From a virus: a stretch of 64,000 nt of DNA. This document shows, one piece after another, positions 25,032 through 32,859 of this stretch. The stretch is taken from positions 1 through 64,000 of IMG/VR virus record IMGVR_UViG_3300040801_002731, one strand, 5' to 3'. The notes beneath the pieces were generated by a model. That model did no database searches. It was not told the DNA's origin and was given only the letters and a program-made list of their open reading frames with translations. Positions within the stretch are counted from its first letter, which is position 1; each line of letters starts with the position of its first letter. The translations under genes were made by a program, and so were the position numbers.

Positions 25032-25091
25032 CAATCAACTCTGACTGACACGATTTTTATAGCGATGTCAGCACGGCAGAGCGATTGGCAT
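25032..25091 (-). promoter_or_regulatory. dyad operator 9 with CGCTATAAAA promoter
   Basis: CAATCAA-CT-CTGACTG (25032-25047) lies just downstream of ACATCGCTATAAAAATCG on the minus strand, with ATGCCAATCGC further upstream. Confidence 0.75.
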
Positions 25092-25103
25092 TTCGATGGG
25101 GAA

Positions 25104-25514
25104 TTAGGCTTTGAAACTGGCCCGGCCGCCGCGGCGCCGGAAGTATTGCAGCGGCAGATAGCGCTGAAGGGCGCCGCCGCGCGTCTCGTAGTTGAGAACC
25201 TTGGCTTTCTTCTTGTCGAAGAACCAGGACAGGTCGGTCAGGAACCGCTCGCCGGTCTCGCGCACCATGACGCCGGCATAGCGGATGCCCTGCGCGCGCA
25301 TCTGGATCAGGGTCTCCTCGTCCAGAGCCCAGGCAGCCACCCCCTTGTCGATGGCCGCTGCGATGCTGGGCTCGCCGGCCCGAAAGACCTCCCGGATCCG
25401 GCGATGCGCCATGTAGACCTTGAGGCCGTCGGGCCAGATGTAGATCGCCCCGTAGTGCCGACGGCCTCGCTTCACAGGGACGACCTTGATTTCCTTCTTC
25501 GGCTTACGCGCCAT
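25104..25514 (-). CDS. unknown basic protein, 136 aa
   Basis: ATG at 25514, overlapping the end of 25504-26055. Basic start (A-R-K-P-K-K-E-I-K-V-V) and basic end (F-R-R-R-G-G-R-A). No domain recognised. Confidence 0.78.
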   Translation of the reverse strand: MARKPKKEIKVVPVKRGRRHYGAIYIWPDGLKVYMAHRRIREVFRAGEPSIAAAIDKGVAAWALDEETLIQMRAQGIRYAGVMVRETGERFLTDLSWFFDKKKAKVLNYETRGGALQRYLPLQYFRRRGGRASFKA

Positions 25515-26055
25515 GTTCCCGCTCAAGATAGATGGCGGTGACCAGCCGGTCAGGCTTCATCAGGTGCGGACCGTAGCCCTTGCGCAGAATCTCATAGAGC
25601 CGGTCTTCGGCGCCCTCCCGAGGCTGATCAACCTGGGTGTGGTTGCGATGCGCGTGCTTCGGCGCCACGTCCTGCCACGGCCCAACGATGCAGCTTTTTA
25701 CCTTCGCCACGCCGATCTCTCGATCCTTGATGGAGTTCCAGAGCGTGACGAGAGCGCCCTCGCGCAGACGATCGGCCCACGCCTTGCCGAGCCGGACGGT
25801 GTTGAAGTTGCCGTCGAGCCCAATCTCGTCGCGGAACGAGAGGTGGGGCCGATAGCCAGGGCACTCGCTGATCACGGCGCCAACCTCGAACTCGGTGACG
25901 ATGGAGGCCAGGCGCTGCTGCGTGATGCACATGGAATTGATGGCGCAGAAGTCGCACAGGTGAATGGCCTTGGCGCGATCCTTGTCAGTCATCAGCGTCC
26001 AGCGGCCGGTCTCGGTCATACGGATGCGGCGAAGATTGGTGTCGAAGGTGGGCAT
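25504..26055 (-). CDS. ASCH-like domain protein with Cys cluster
   Basis: 183 residues. C-D-F-C (34-37), C at 43 and C-P-G-Y (about 65) could bind a metal or Fe-S cluster. The part T-V-R-L-G-K-A-W-A-D-R-L-R-E-G-A-L-V-T-L-W resembles the substrate groove of ASCH/PUA-like folds, which act on RNA or modified nucleotides. Tentative. Its operon includes 25104. Confidence 0.6.
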   Translation of the reverse strand: MPTFDTNLRRIRMTETGRWTLMTDKDRAKAIHLCDFCAINSMCITQQRLASIVTEFEVGAVISECPGYRPHLSFRDEIGLDGNFNTVRLGKAWADRLREGALVTLWNSIKDREIGVAKVKSCIVGPWQDVAPKHAHRNHTQVDQPREGAEDRLYEILRKGYGPHLMKPDRLVTAIYLEREHGA

Positions 26056-26100
26056 GATCGCCTCTTGTTCGTAAATGGGCCGTCACGCCCACCTTATGCC

Positions 26101-26128
26101 AATTCGTTTTTTAGCGAAACAGCGAATT
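26101..26128 (-). promoter_or_regulatory. promoter dyad AATTCG/CGAATT
   Basis: AATTCG and CGAATT flank TTTCGCTAAAAAA on the minus strand, between 26127 and 26055; probably the promoter of the operon 26055-25104. Confidence 0.5.
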
Positions 26129-26429
26129 ACGCGGTCACCACCACTTCGTCGTCATCTTCATCTGCGGTCGTGTTCTCCAGAACCTCCCGCAGACTGGCGG
26201 CGCCGTTCAGAACCCCCTTCACGCGGGCCGTCACGTCGTTGTCGCCGGCGTTGATGCCCTCGCAAAGATCGTCGATATCCTCATCGGAGGGCGGCCGATG
26301 CTCGCCGTCGTTGGTCAGGATGTCCTCGATGTCTGCCGGCACCCCGCTGACGCGCTGAAGGTTGCGCAGGGCGCCCAGGATCAGGTCGCGCTCACGCGGC
26401 GAGACGGCTAGAACGATTGTGTTGCTCAC
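26127..26429 (-). CDS. unknown acidic protein, 100 aa
   Basis: The GTG at 26429 follows GGAGGGGGTT; the ATG further upstream falls in the previous gene. Helical, ending in an acidic tail (T-A-D-E-D-D-D-E-V). Not recognised. Confidence 0.75.
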   Translation of the reverse strand: MSNTIVLAVSPRERDLILGALRNLQRVSGVPADIEDILTNDGEHRPPSDEDIDDLCEGINAGDNDVTARVKGVLNGAASLREVLENTTADEDDDEVVVTA

Positions 26430-26443
26430 AACCCCCTCCGCTC

Positions 26444-26776
26444 TCAGAACTGCCGTTCGCAACGGTTCTCCAGCTCGACGAATGCCGTGCGATCGCCAAA
26501 CCAGAGCGCCTTCACATCCTCGATCGTGGCGCCGTATTCCTCGACGGCGAAATGATCGTCGAGAAGGTATTTCTCATGCAGTCGGCGTGCCCTATCGTTG
26601 TATTGATTGGCCGTCTCCTTGTCGCCCTTCTCCCAGAACACGCTGTCCTTGACCAACCAGACGCCGACGCAGCGCAGGGCGTCCTTTCGGTCCGCCATAG
26701 ACGGTTCGCTCATTGCGAAAAAGGCCAGACCGCCCGCCACGAGCCCTGCTGCCACTCCAATCCAGATCTTCTTCAT
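26444..26776 (-). CDS. exported protein, 110 aa
   Basis: Starts M-K-K-I-W-I-G-V-A-A-G-L-V-A-G-G-L-A-F-F-A, a signal peptide or anchor, then a charged domain with two Cys (about 36 and 106) that could form a disulfide in the periplasm. It may modify the host envelope or exclude other phages; no family recognised. Confidence 0.75.
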   Translation of the reverse strand: MKKIWIGVAAGLVAGGLAFFAMSEPSMADRKDALRCVGVWLVKDSVFWEKGDKETANQYNDRARRLHEKYLLDDHFAVEEYGATIEDVKALWFGDRTAFVELENRCERQF

Positions 26777-26797
26777 GGAACCTCCGTTTTTTGTTGA

Positions 26798-27055
26798 TCA
26801 ATCCACAGTCCAACCGTCGCGCAAGGCGGCGTCGATGTTGCTGTAGGTGATAGGGCCGCCGTAGACGTGAATCACAACGGGCGCGTCTTCGCCGGCGACA
26901 GGTCGGGCGATTTCCCCACAGATGAACGGGCCGTCACCGCGACACTTGAGGGGCAGGTTGTCCGGGTTGGGCCAGGGGCTGCGCCCGAGCATCATGTCGC
27001 GCGTGCGCCGGTCCATCAGTTCGGTGTTGGCGGGATGAAGGCCGAGAGTGGTCAT
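26798..27055 (-). CDS. unknown protein, 85 aa
   Basis: ATG at 27055 overlapping the stop of 27052-27282 (ATGA). Contains C-R-G-D-G-P-F-I-C-G and a beta-rich end (V-V-I-H-V-Y-G-G-P-I-T-Y). Not recognised. Confidence 0.75.
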   Translation of the reverse strand: MTTLGLHPANTELMDRRTRDMMLGRSPWPNPDNLPLKCRGDGPFICGEIARPVAGEDAPVVIHVYGGPITYSNIDAALRDGWTVD

Positions 27056-27282
27056 GATGCGCTGCCCGTCTCGTTGTTCAATTCGGGGTGATCGGCGAAG
27101 CTGACCCACACCCATGCCCGGACATAAGCCCCACCGTCGTCACCGTCGGAAACGGACTCTTCAAGGTCCGTGTCCGTGACCGGCATGTCGACCTCAAGCT
27201 CGCCGTCCTTCTGGTGGGTATCCTGCGCGAGCTGGATGATCTTCCGCAGACGCTCGCGCTCGTCATCCTCCAGCGTCCTCAT
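27052..27282 (-). CDS. unknown acidic protein, 76 aa
   Basis: ATG overlapping the stop of 27279-27803 by 4 nt; strongly acidic (V-T-D-T-D-L-E-E-S-V-S-D-G-D-D). Middle cistron of a three-gene overlap chain. Confidence 0.78.
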   Translation of the reverse strand: MRTLEDDERERLRKIIQLAQDTHQKDGELEVDMPVTDTDLEESVSDGDDGGAYVRAWVWVSFADHPELNNETGSAS

Positions 27283-27803
27283 GCTGCGATCTCCGCTTCG
27301 GGCTCGGGCTCGACCACCGGCGGGATGTTGTTGAGCGCCTGCTCCAGCAAAGTCAGATTGTCGCGGACAACGCGAATGCTCTCCTCAACGCTCGCCTTGT
27401 AGGCGTCAATGGCCTGCTGACGCAGAGCGTTGAGGTTCGTGTCGATGAAGGCCACGATCTGATCGTTGACCGGGCCGAAGGTCTCCGCGACCTTGCGCTG
27501 TGCCGCATCGGTCATGCCGGCGCCGCTGTCGGCACGCACGCCGTCCCAGTTGAACGCCGAATGCACGCCCAGGCGGGTCACACGGGCGCTCAACCGATAC
27601 TCGACGCCGTTGATCGACACCGGATTACGGACGGTGACCGCGAACGTGTTGTAGCCGCGCAGGATGTTTGCCTCTCGCGTTGCCATCTCGGCCATGCGCG
27701 GCCCGGTGGTCTCGTAAGCCAGGGTGTGATTGACACCCAGGAAGGAGGCTCGGTCGATCTTGACCTCGATATCGCCAACCTCAGTGGTCTGAAGCGTGTT
27801 CAT
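27279..27803 (-). CDS. unknown protein, 174 aa
   Basis: ATG with CGAGGTAACGA, right after operator 10. N-terminal beta-rich domain, then helices (A-I-D-A-Y-K-A-S-V-E-E-S-I-R-V-V-R-D-N-L). Downstream of the recA cluster and separately controlled. Not recognised. Confidence 0.8.
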   Translation of the reverse strand: MNTLQTTEVGDIEVKIDRASFLGVNHTLAYETTGPRMAEMATREANILRGYNTFAVTVRNPVSINGVEYRLSARVTRLGVHSAFNWDGVRADSGAGMTDAAQRKVAETFGPVNDQIVAFIDTNLNALRQQAIDAYKASVEESIRVVRDNLTLLEQALNNIPPVVEPEPEAEIAA

Positions 27804-27816
27804 TTCGTTACCTCGT

Positions 27817-27848
27817 CAATCAATTTTGACTGTTTGCGTTATAGACGA
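27817..27848 (-). promoter_or_regulatory. dyad operator 10 with CTATAAC promoter
   Basis: CAATCAA-TT-TTGACTG (27817-27832) follows TCGTCTATAACGC on the minus strand and ends 13 bp before the ATG at 27803. Confidence 0.78.
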
Positions 27849-27862
27849 AACGACGCGGAGAT

Positions 27863-27890
27863 GCGGGTGGGAGACGCAACACCCACCCGC
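27863..27890 (-). terminator. intercistronic hairpin, probable terminator
   Basis: GCGGGTGGG and CCCACCCGC, 9 bp, just after the stop of 27897-28499. No T-run follows, so it may rather protect or attenuate the recA transcript. Confidence 0.5.
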
Positions 27891-27896
27891 TTCCCG

Positions 27897-28499
27897 TCAA
27901 CCTGCGATTTCCAGGGCGGCGATCGCGTCCTCGATGTCGCCCAGATCGGACGCCAGAGCGTCGTCATCCGAAACAGGCGCCGGTGTCGAGGCGGCCTTGG
28001 TCGAAACGTCATTCATGTCGCTTTTGGCCGGCGGCTCAGCGTCTGTCGTCTTACGCAGCTCGGAAGCAGCGAGCACAGAGGCGGCCGGCACCGTCGTCTC
28101 GACCGCCTTGCGCAGACGCGCCGGCAGCTTCTCCAGGTCCGCAGGATCCACCTCCTGCCCAGCCCGCTTTGCCGCGATCAGTTTGTCCGCCAGGGCCTCG
28201 GCATTCTTGCCTCGCACCTGTCCTGTCGCCTTCGGCGCGGCCGCCGAACGCGGCCGAGCGCCGATGGAGAAGGTGGTCATGACCCCTACCTTCGGAGCGT
28301 GCAGGAAGGCGTTCACGCTGCCGCAGAACACCGACACGCACCGCTCCAGGTGCTCTTGGGTCCGAGACATCAGTTCGCCGTCGATATGCTCGGGATTGTC
28401 CTGAATGGCGGCCAACTGGTCCTGAAGCAGCTTGGCGATCCGATTCATGCGGTTTTCAAGACCGGCGTCGAACTGCTCCTTCGTAATACGCTTGCCCAT
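27897..28499 (-). CDS. unknown protein, 200 aa, paralogue of 29566
   Basis: Immediately downstream of recA. The first 65 residues (T-K-E-Q-F-D-A, N-R-M-N-R-I-A-K-L-L, then an E-H-L-E-R-C helix) align with the first 65 of the protein at 29566-29931 on the other side of recA. The rest is a low-complexity Ala/Pro-rich linker and an acidic end. Function unknown; location suggests a link to recombination. Confidence 0.78.
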   Translation of the reverse strand: MGKRITKEQFDAGLENRMNRIAKLLQDQLAAIQDNPEHIDGELMSRTQEHLERCVSVFCGSVNAFLHAPKVGVMTTFSIGARPRSAAAPKATGQVRGKNAEALADKLIAAKRAGQEVDPADLEKLPARLRKAVETTVPAASVLAASELRKTTDAEPPAKSDMNDVSTKAASTPAPVSDDDALASDLGDIEDAIAALEIAG

Positions 28500-28511
28500 G
28501 ATCGCGCTTCC

Positions 28512-29561
28512 TTATGTTGCGGCTTCCCAGCCGCCTTCTTCACCTTCCGGGATTTCGACGCACGGCTCGACGTGTGCCGGCAGCATGGCAATCAGCTCAC
28601 CAAGACGACCTTCCTTCTCGATGATCTCGGCGACCTGGCTGCGGAACATGCTCTTGCCGTCCCACATGACCCGAGAACCTGACGTCTCGATCAGCTTGTT
28701 CGCCGCCATGAAGTCGATCAGCGAGCCGATGGTGTCGAACTTGCCGGTGCCGTCGGGCTGGAACACAAACTTCCAGGCGGCGGTCTGGAACGGCCGAGCA
28801 ACCTTGTTCTTGACGACCTTGCAGCCGACCTCCTGGCCGATGATCTCGTCGCCCTTCTTGATCCGCTTGGCCCCAAGCTGAAGCCGAATTGAGGCGTAAT
28901 ACTTCGGCCCTTCGCCCCCTGGAGTTGTAGTCGGGTCGCCATAGACGACACCGGGCTTGGTGCGCTGCTGATTGAGGAACAGCGCCATAATGCCCAGTTC
29001 TTCGGCGTGCGTTGCGAAGGCGGCAAAGACCGATGACGTGACACGGGCCAATGCCGTCGTGTCATTCATGTTGTATTCGTCCACGCCCTTATCCATCTTC
29101 GACTTCGGCACCATTGATGCCAGACTGTCGAAGATGAAGGCGATCGGCGCGTCCTGGTCGATCAGCTTCTTCTCGCGGACGTGTTGCCCCACCTTGACGG
29201 CGATGGCGATGGACTCCTCGAAGGTCCGCGGCGTCTTGAAGATGAACCGACCGGGCTTGACGTCCAGCCCCGCCATTGCGGCGAGACGCTGGTCGAAGGT
29301 GCGCTCGTGATCCATGAAGGCGGCGATGCCGCCGGCCTTCTGTGCAGACTTCATGACCTCCACAGAGATCGCAGTCTTGCCGCTGCTCGGAGGCCCAAAC
29401 ATCTCCACGATGCGCCCGACCGGCATTCCGCCGTCGTAGCGACCGGACAGGGCGTAATTGAGCGGCGGGTAGCCCGTGTCGAGCCAGTGAGTAACGGTGG
29501 TCTGTTCGTCGTTGCCACCGATCAGGGCTTCCATTTCTTTGGCGATGAGTGCCGCATCCAT
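28512..29561 (-). CDS. recA: RecA-type recombinase
   Basis: 349 residues from the ATG at 29561. G-P-P-S-S-G-K-T (about 57-64) is Walker A, A-F-I-F-D-S-L Walker B, then the L2-side P-G-G-E-G-P-K-Y-Y-A. Strand exchange on single-stranded DNA for recombination-dependent replication and repair, with the gp32-like protein at 31173 and SbcC/D. It is nearer bacterial RecA/UvsX than Sak/Redbeta annealers. Ends E-E-G-G-W-E-A-A-T. Confidence 0.93.
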   Translation of the reverse strand: MDAALIAKEMEALIGGNDEQTTVTHWLDTGYPPLNYALSGRYDGGMPVGRIVEMFGPPSSGKTAISVEVMKSAQKAGGIAAFMDHERTFDQRLAAMAGLDVKPGRFIFKTPRTFEESIAIAVKVGQHVREKKLIDQDAPIAFIFDSLASMVPKSKMDKGVDEYNMNDTTALARVTSSVFAAFATHAEELGIMALFLNQQRTKPGVVYGDPTTTPGGEGPKYYASIRLQLGAKRIKKGDEIIGQEVGCKVVKNKVARPFQTAAWKFVFQPDGTGKFDTIGSLIDFMAANKLIETSGSRVMWDGKSMFRSQVAEIIEKEGRLGELIAMLPAHVEPCVEIPEGEEGGWEAAT

Positions 29562-29565
29562 GTTT

Positions 29566-29931
29566 CTAATCCTCGTCGATGAAATCCACGCCGTCGGCGA
29601 TGACGCGCGGACCTGTGCCAACAAGACGCCCCTCGGTTTCGGAGGCATGTCGCGTCGGCGCAGTGGGCGGGATAAACGGCTTCACGATCGGCGCCGGACC
29701 ATCCAGGGAGAACTCGTCGCGGGCGTGCAGCGTGCGGCGGGCCGTTGCCATCCGGTCCTGCATTGCGGTCATTCGACCTTGCAGGAAGTGCAGCACCCGC
29801 GCTTCCTGAGCCTCGTCGAAAAGGTCCGGGCGTCGTTCAACAAGCCGTGTCAGCTTGTCGAGCGCGCCGGCCGTCGCGTTGACCTGTTGCGTCAACCGCC
29901 GATCGAAATCGCCTTTGGTCAGCGCTTTCAT
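29566..29931 (-). CDS. unknown protein, 121 aa, paralogue of 27897
   Basis: Starts K-A-L-T-K-G-D-F-D-R-R-L and shares its helical first half with 27897-28499. It ends 4 nt before recA and is translationally close to it. The second half is Pro-rich with an acidic end. Could be a mediator of the recombinase; no evidence beyond position. Confidence 0.75.
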   Translation of the reverse strand: MKALTKGDFDRRLTQQVNATAGALDKLTRLVERRPDLFDEAQEARVLHFLQGRMTAMQDRMATARRTLHARDEFSLDGPAPIVKPFIPPTAPTRHASETEGRLVGTGPRVIADGVDFIDED

Positions 29932-29946
29932 GTCCGGCTCTCCTTG

Positions 29947-30135
29947 TTACAGCCAGGGATAGCCAAACCAGATCGAAATGCCGTGCAGCCAACCGACCGG
30001 GAAGATCACGAACCCGGCGATCAGCAATGCAATGGCGCTGCCCGTCTTGTCCGCCGCGTCAATGCACCAGACGACGTGATTGATCTGCGGCGCGAACACC
30101 GCGATCAGCGCCAAGATCGGAACGAAAATGTGCAT
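29947..30135 (-). CDS. small membrane protein, 62 aa
   Basis: Two hydrophobic spans (about 2-18 and 34-52). Overall very hydrophobic with few charges. Between recA and the 5'-3' exonuclease. Function unknown. Confidence 0.72.
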   Translation of the reverse strand: MHIFVPILALIAVFAPQINHVVWCIDAADKTGSAIALLIAGFVIFPVGWLHGISIWFGYPWL

Positions 30136-30145
30136 CGGGTTCTCC

Positions 30146-31099
30146 TTAAGCTGCGGTTGCGGAGCGGTCCTCGAAGGGCTCCATGAAACCGTCGAGATCC
30201 TTCAAAATTGACTGAAAGGCGAACTCACCACAGAAGTCCGCAAACGCCTCTCGATCCGGCGCGCCCTTGATCACACGCAGGTTGTGCGGCGGCGGTCGAT
30301 GCGGGGTGCGCAGGTCAATGAGCATCTGATTGCGGGCAAAGATTTCACGGCCGGGCAGCCCTTCGTCCGCGAAGTCGCGAAATGCCTTCGGCAGCTTTTC
30401 GTCAGCCAACGAACCGTCCATCCAGGCGTTCAAGAACCCCTGCACAGACCCGAAGCGCCCCAGCAGCTCGCGCGCCTTCTTCTCGCCAATGCCGCCGACG
30501 CCAGAGCCTGGCCCCAGATCGCCCGGCTCGCCCATAAGGCATTTCAGCTCCACGAGCTGCCGAGGATTGGCGAGCCCGGTGAACTCGTTGAAGCTGCCCA
30601 TGTTGACCCGATGATCGCGGATCGGATCGTGCCAGGAGACACCAGGCCCGACGAGCTGAAGCCAGTCCTTGTCGCCCGAGATCAGCACGACCTTCTTCTT
30701 CTGCGCCCGGTAGCGGTCGGTCATGATCGCCGCCAGGTCGTCAGCCTCCATGTTGGCCGCGATGACCTGCGTGACCCCCAGCAGGTTCAGACCGCGCATG
30801 AGGTGCTTCTTCTGCGCCTTGTAGCTGGCTCTGGCTTCAGCCTGGGCCTTCTCGTGCTTGGTCACCGCCTCCTTGTCGCGGTGCGCTTTGTATTGCGGGA
30901 AAACGTCCTTGCGCCAGCTTCGGCCGTCCCAGAGCACGACCGTAGTGAGTAGGGCGTGCGTCATGACGATCTGCCGAACGGTGCGAATGACGCCGTAGAT
31001 TGCCTGTGTGTCCTGGCCGCCGGCCGACAGTCGTGCCGAGGTCTGCGCCGCAAACCCAAGACTGTTGCCATCCGCCAGGGCATAACCGAGATTGGACAT
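30146..31099 (-). CDS. 5'-3' exonuclease (FEN/T4 RNase H-like)
   Basis: 317 residues from the ATG at 31099 (GGAGAGATCGT). The series D-G-N-S near the start, M-E-A-D-D-L-A-A-I, L-I-S-G-D-K-D-W-L-Q-L-V and G-P-G-S-G-V-G-G-I-G-E-K-K-A (helix-hairpin-helix) is the PIN-like 5' nuclease fold of DNA polymerase I, T5 D15 and T4 Rnh. It removes RNA primers from Okazaki fragments. Confidence 0.92.
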   Translation of the reverse strand: MSNLGYALADGNSLGFAAQTSARLSAGGQDTQAIYGVIRTVRQIVMTHALLTTVVLWDGRSWRKDVFPQYKAHRDKEAVTKHEKAQAEARASYKAQKKHLMRGLNLLGVTQVIAANMEADDLAAIMTDRYRAQKKKVVLISGDKDWLQLVGPGVSWHDPIRDHRVNMGSFNEFTGLANPRQLVELKCLMGEPGDLGPGSGVGGIGEKKARELLGRFGSVQGFLNAWMDGSLADEKLPKAFRDFADEGLPGREIFARNQMLIDLRTPHRPPPHNLRVIKGAPDREAFADFCGEFAFQSILKDLDGFMEPFEDRSATAA

Positions 31100-31125
31100 A
31101 CGATCTCTCCAATCAGAGACACGAA

Positions 31126-31160
31126 GGGCGGCGGCAGCCCTTCCAAGACGTCCGCCGCCC
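31126..31160 (-). terminator. intercistronic hairpin after ssb
   Basis: GGGCGGCGG and CCGCCGCCC pair over 9 bp between the SSB stop and the exonuclease start. No T-run; probably partial termination so that SSB is made in excess over downstream genes. Confidence 0.55.
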
Positions 31161-31172
31161 GGCTCGTGAGGC

Positions 31173-32063
31173 TCAGATGTTGTCGAGATCGCCGAGGATG
31201 TCCTCGATGTTCTCCGGGAGATCATCGGCAGGGGAGAGTGCCTTGCCGGTGGTCTTCGGTGCCGCCGCGGCCGGCTTGGTTGCGGGCGCAGTCTCGAAGG
31301 GCGGGGTGTCTTCGACCACCTCTGCATCGACAATGCTGCCGCCGCTCGGACCCGTCAGCATGGCCTTCGTGGCGTAGCCGACGGTCGGCGTGACGCCAGA
31401 AACCGTGGCAATAGCGTTCAGAGCCTTCGTGTCCTTGCCGGAGAAGAACTCCTTCTCGACGAACTCGGCGAGGTTAATCGCCTTGTCCATGACGCCGGCC
31501 GGAACCGGAGCCGACTTCGGCGCCGGCATGACGCCATACTTCGTATCGAGCCCCTTGCCGGTGCGCTCGATGATGAAATCCATGCCGTTTTCGAGGTCCA
31601 GAATGTCGCCGACCTCATCGGCATATTCCTCGACCATCGAGCAGATGGCAGTGAAGGTGGTGGAGGTCAGCGACAGCACCACCGGATCTTCGCTCGCATC
31701 GGGGCCGGTGCGAATGATCGCGTTGACCAGAACTTCCTTGCGCGCGCTCCACTCCTTGTAGAGCTTCACTTGGTCGTCGTCCGAGGTGGCCTTGAGCGCC
31801 TTGTCGATCGCGGTGCAGATCGGGCACGGCCGATCGTAGGTGTGGTCCTGACAGCCAGCGACGGCCATCGGCTTGCCGTTCGGCTCAGGCTTGATCCAGT
31901 GCAGACCCAGATCCTGCCAAAAGATGCCGTCGGGGCCGAGGCCCGGCAAGATACGAACCTTGGTCTTGCCTTCCTTCACCTTCTTGATCGGCGTGATGCC
32001 GCCGCGGGAGTGCTTGGCCTTCGCTCCCTTCAGAGCAGCCATCAGTGCCGGATTCAGAGCCAT
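31173..32063 (-). CDS. single-stranded DNA-binding protein (gp32-like)
   Basis: 296 residues from the ATG at 32063. K-V-R-I-L-P-G is the first OB-fold strand; C-Q-D-H-x4-R-P-C-P-I-C is the zinc-binding insertion of gp32-type proteins; the C-terminus is acidic with D-L-P-E-N-I-E-D-I-L-G-D-L-D. It covers single strands at the fork. The strong promoter region before it and the hairpin behind it fit high expression. Confidence 0.86.
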   Translation of the reverse strand: MALNPALMAALKGAKAKHSRGGITPIKKVKEGKTKVRILPGLGPDGIFWQDLGLHWIKPEPNGKPMAVAGCQDHTYDRPCPICTAIDKALKATSDDDQVKLYKEWSARKEVLVNAIIRTGPDASEDPVVLSLTSTTFTAICSMVEEYADEVGDILDLENGMDFIIERTGKGLDTKYGVMPAPKSAPVPAGVMDKAINLAEFVEKEFFSGKDTKALNAIATVSGVTPTVGYATKAMLTGPSGGSIVDAEVVEDTPPFETAPATKPAAAAPKTTGKALSPADDLPENIEDILGDLDNI

Positions 32064-32229
32064 GATTTTCGTCCTTTCGTCTTTGGCGTCTCGGGCCGAA
32101 GCCCACCTGCCTTGCTGTTTTCCGCGTTCGCTAAAGCGCGACAAAGCGTTTCAGCGAACACAAGAACATTATAGCGTTGTCGCTAAGGGGCTACATCGTT
32201 TTTTCGCGTCACAGCGAAACTTACCAGTG
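32064..32229 (-). promoter_or_regulatory. ssb promoter region
   Basis: Repeated TTCGCT/AGCGAA words (about 32128-32212) and AACGCTATAATG on the minus strand near 32165-32180; GTTCGCT and AGCGAAC face each other around 32127-32157. No open reading frame. Strongest -10 match in the window (TATAAT). Confidence 0.6.
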
Positions 32230-32787
32230 TCATGCGGCCCGTGCTGCGGCCAGCTTTTCGGCCACGCGGGCGCGCTGCTCCTTCTCCGCCTGGGCACGGG
32301 CCTCGCCCATCGCCACGCGGATCTCACCCTGCATTTCGGAGCGATGCTGGGCGCCAAGCTGAACCAGCATGTCGCGCCGATGGCGCATCCCTTCGACGGC
32401 CACGTTCGCCAGGCTCTCCTGGTGCTTGGCTTCGTTCAGAGCTTTGGTGAGCTGAATCATCTTCGGATGCCGGGTGATCGCCTTCTCGATCATCGCCTCG
32501 GTCAGCTTCTTGCCCTCCTCGGCCGCCTCGTCGCGCAACTCCTTGTCGATCTGCGCCTCGGCGACCTTGACCAACTGCTTGATCCGGTCGACCTGAAGGG
32601 CGGCCTTCGACGCCTGCTGGCCGTAGTGAACCAGCAGCGCCGCCTGATCCATGAAGGCGCCGTTGAGATCGGACGCCCGGATCTGGCAGTCGGTCGCCAT
32701 CTCCTTCGGATCCACGAACGCCCGCACCTCGATAGTCCGCTTCTTCTCACCGGCGACCGCTTCGGTGGTTTCGGGGGTGTCTGTCAT
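32230..32787 (-). CDS. unknown helical protein, 185 aa
   Basis: ATG with CGAGGTTGCA. Nearly all helix with high Lys, Glu, Ala (A-E-A-Q-I-D-K-E-L-R-D-E-A-A-E-E-G-K-K). Position between polymerase and SSB would suit a recombination mediator or helicase loader, but I see no motif to decide. Confidence 0.78.
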   Translation of the reverse strand: MTDTPETTEAVAGEKKRTIEVRAFVDPKEMATDCQIRASDLNGAFMDQAALLVHYGQQASKAALQVDRIKQLVKVAEAQIDKELRDEAAEEGKKLTEAMIEKAITRHPKMIQLTKALNEAKHQESLANVAVEGMRHRRDMLVQLGAQHRSEMQGEIRVAMGEARAQAEKEQRARVAEKLAAARAA

Positions 32788-32818
32788 TGCAACCTCGTTG
32801 TCGCGTTGTGCATGTCTG

Positions 32819-32858
32819 ATATAGCGCTCTGCGCTTGGTGATACATCAAAATTGATTG
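32819..32858 (-). promoter_or_regulatory. dyad operator 11 with GCGCTATATC promoter
   Basis: ACATCAA-AA-TTGATTG (32843-32858) lies upstream of ATCACCAAGCGC...GCGCTATATC on the minus strand; it overlaps the stop codon of the polymerase gene. Same layout as operators 4 and 17. Confidence 0.72.
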
Positions 32859-32859
32859 A

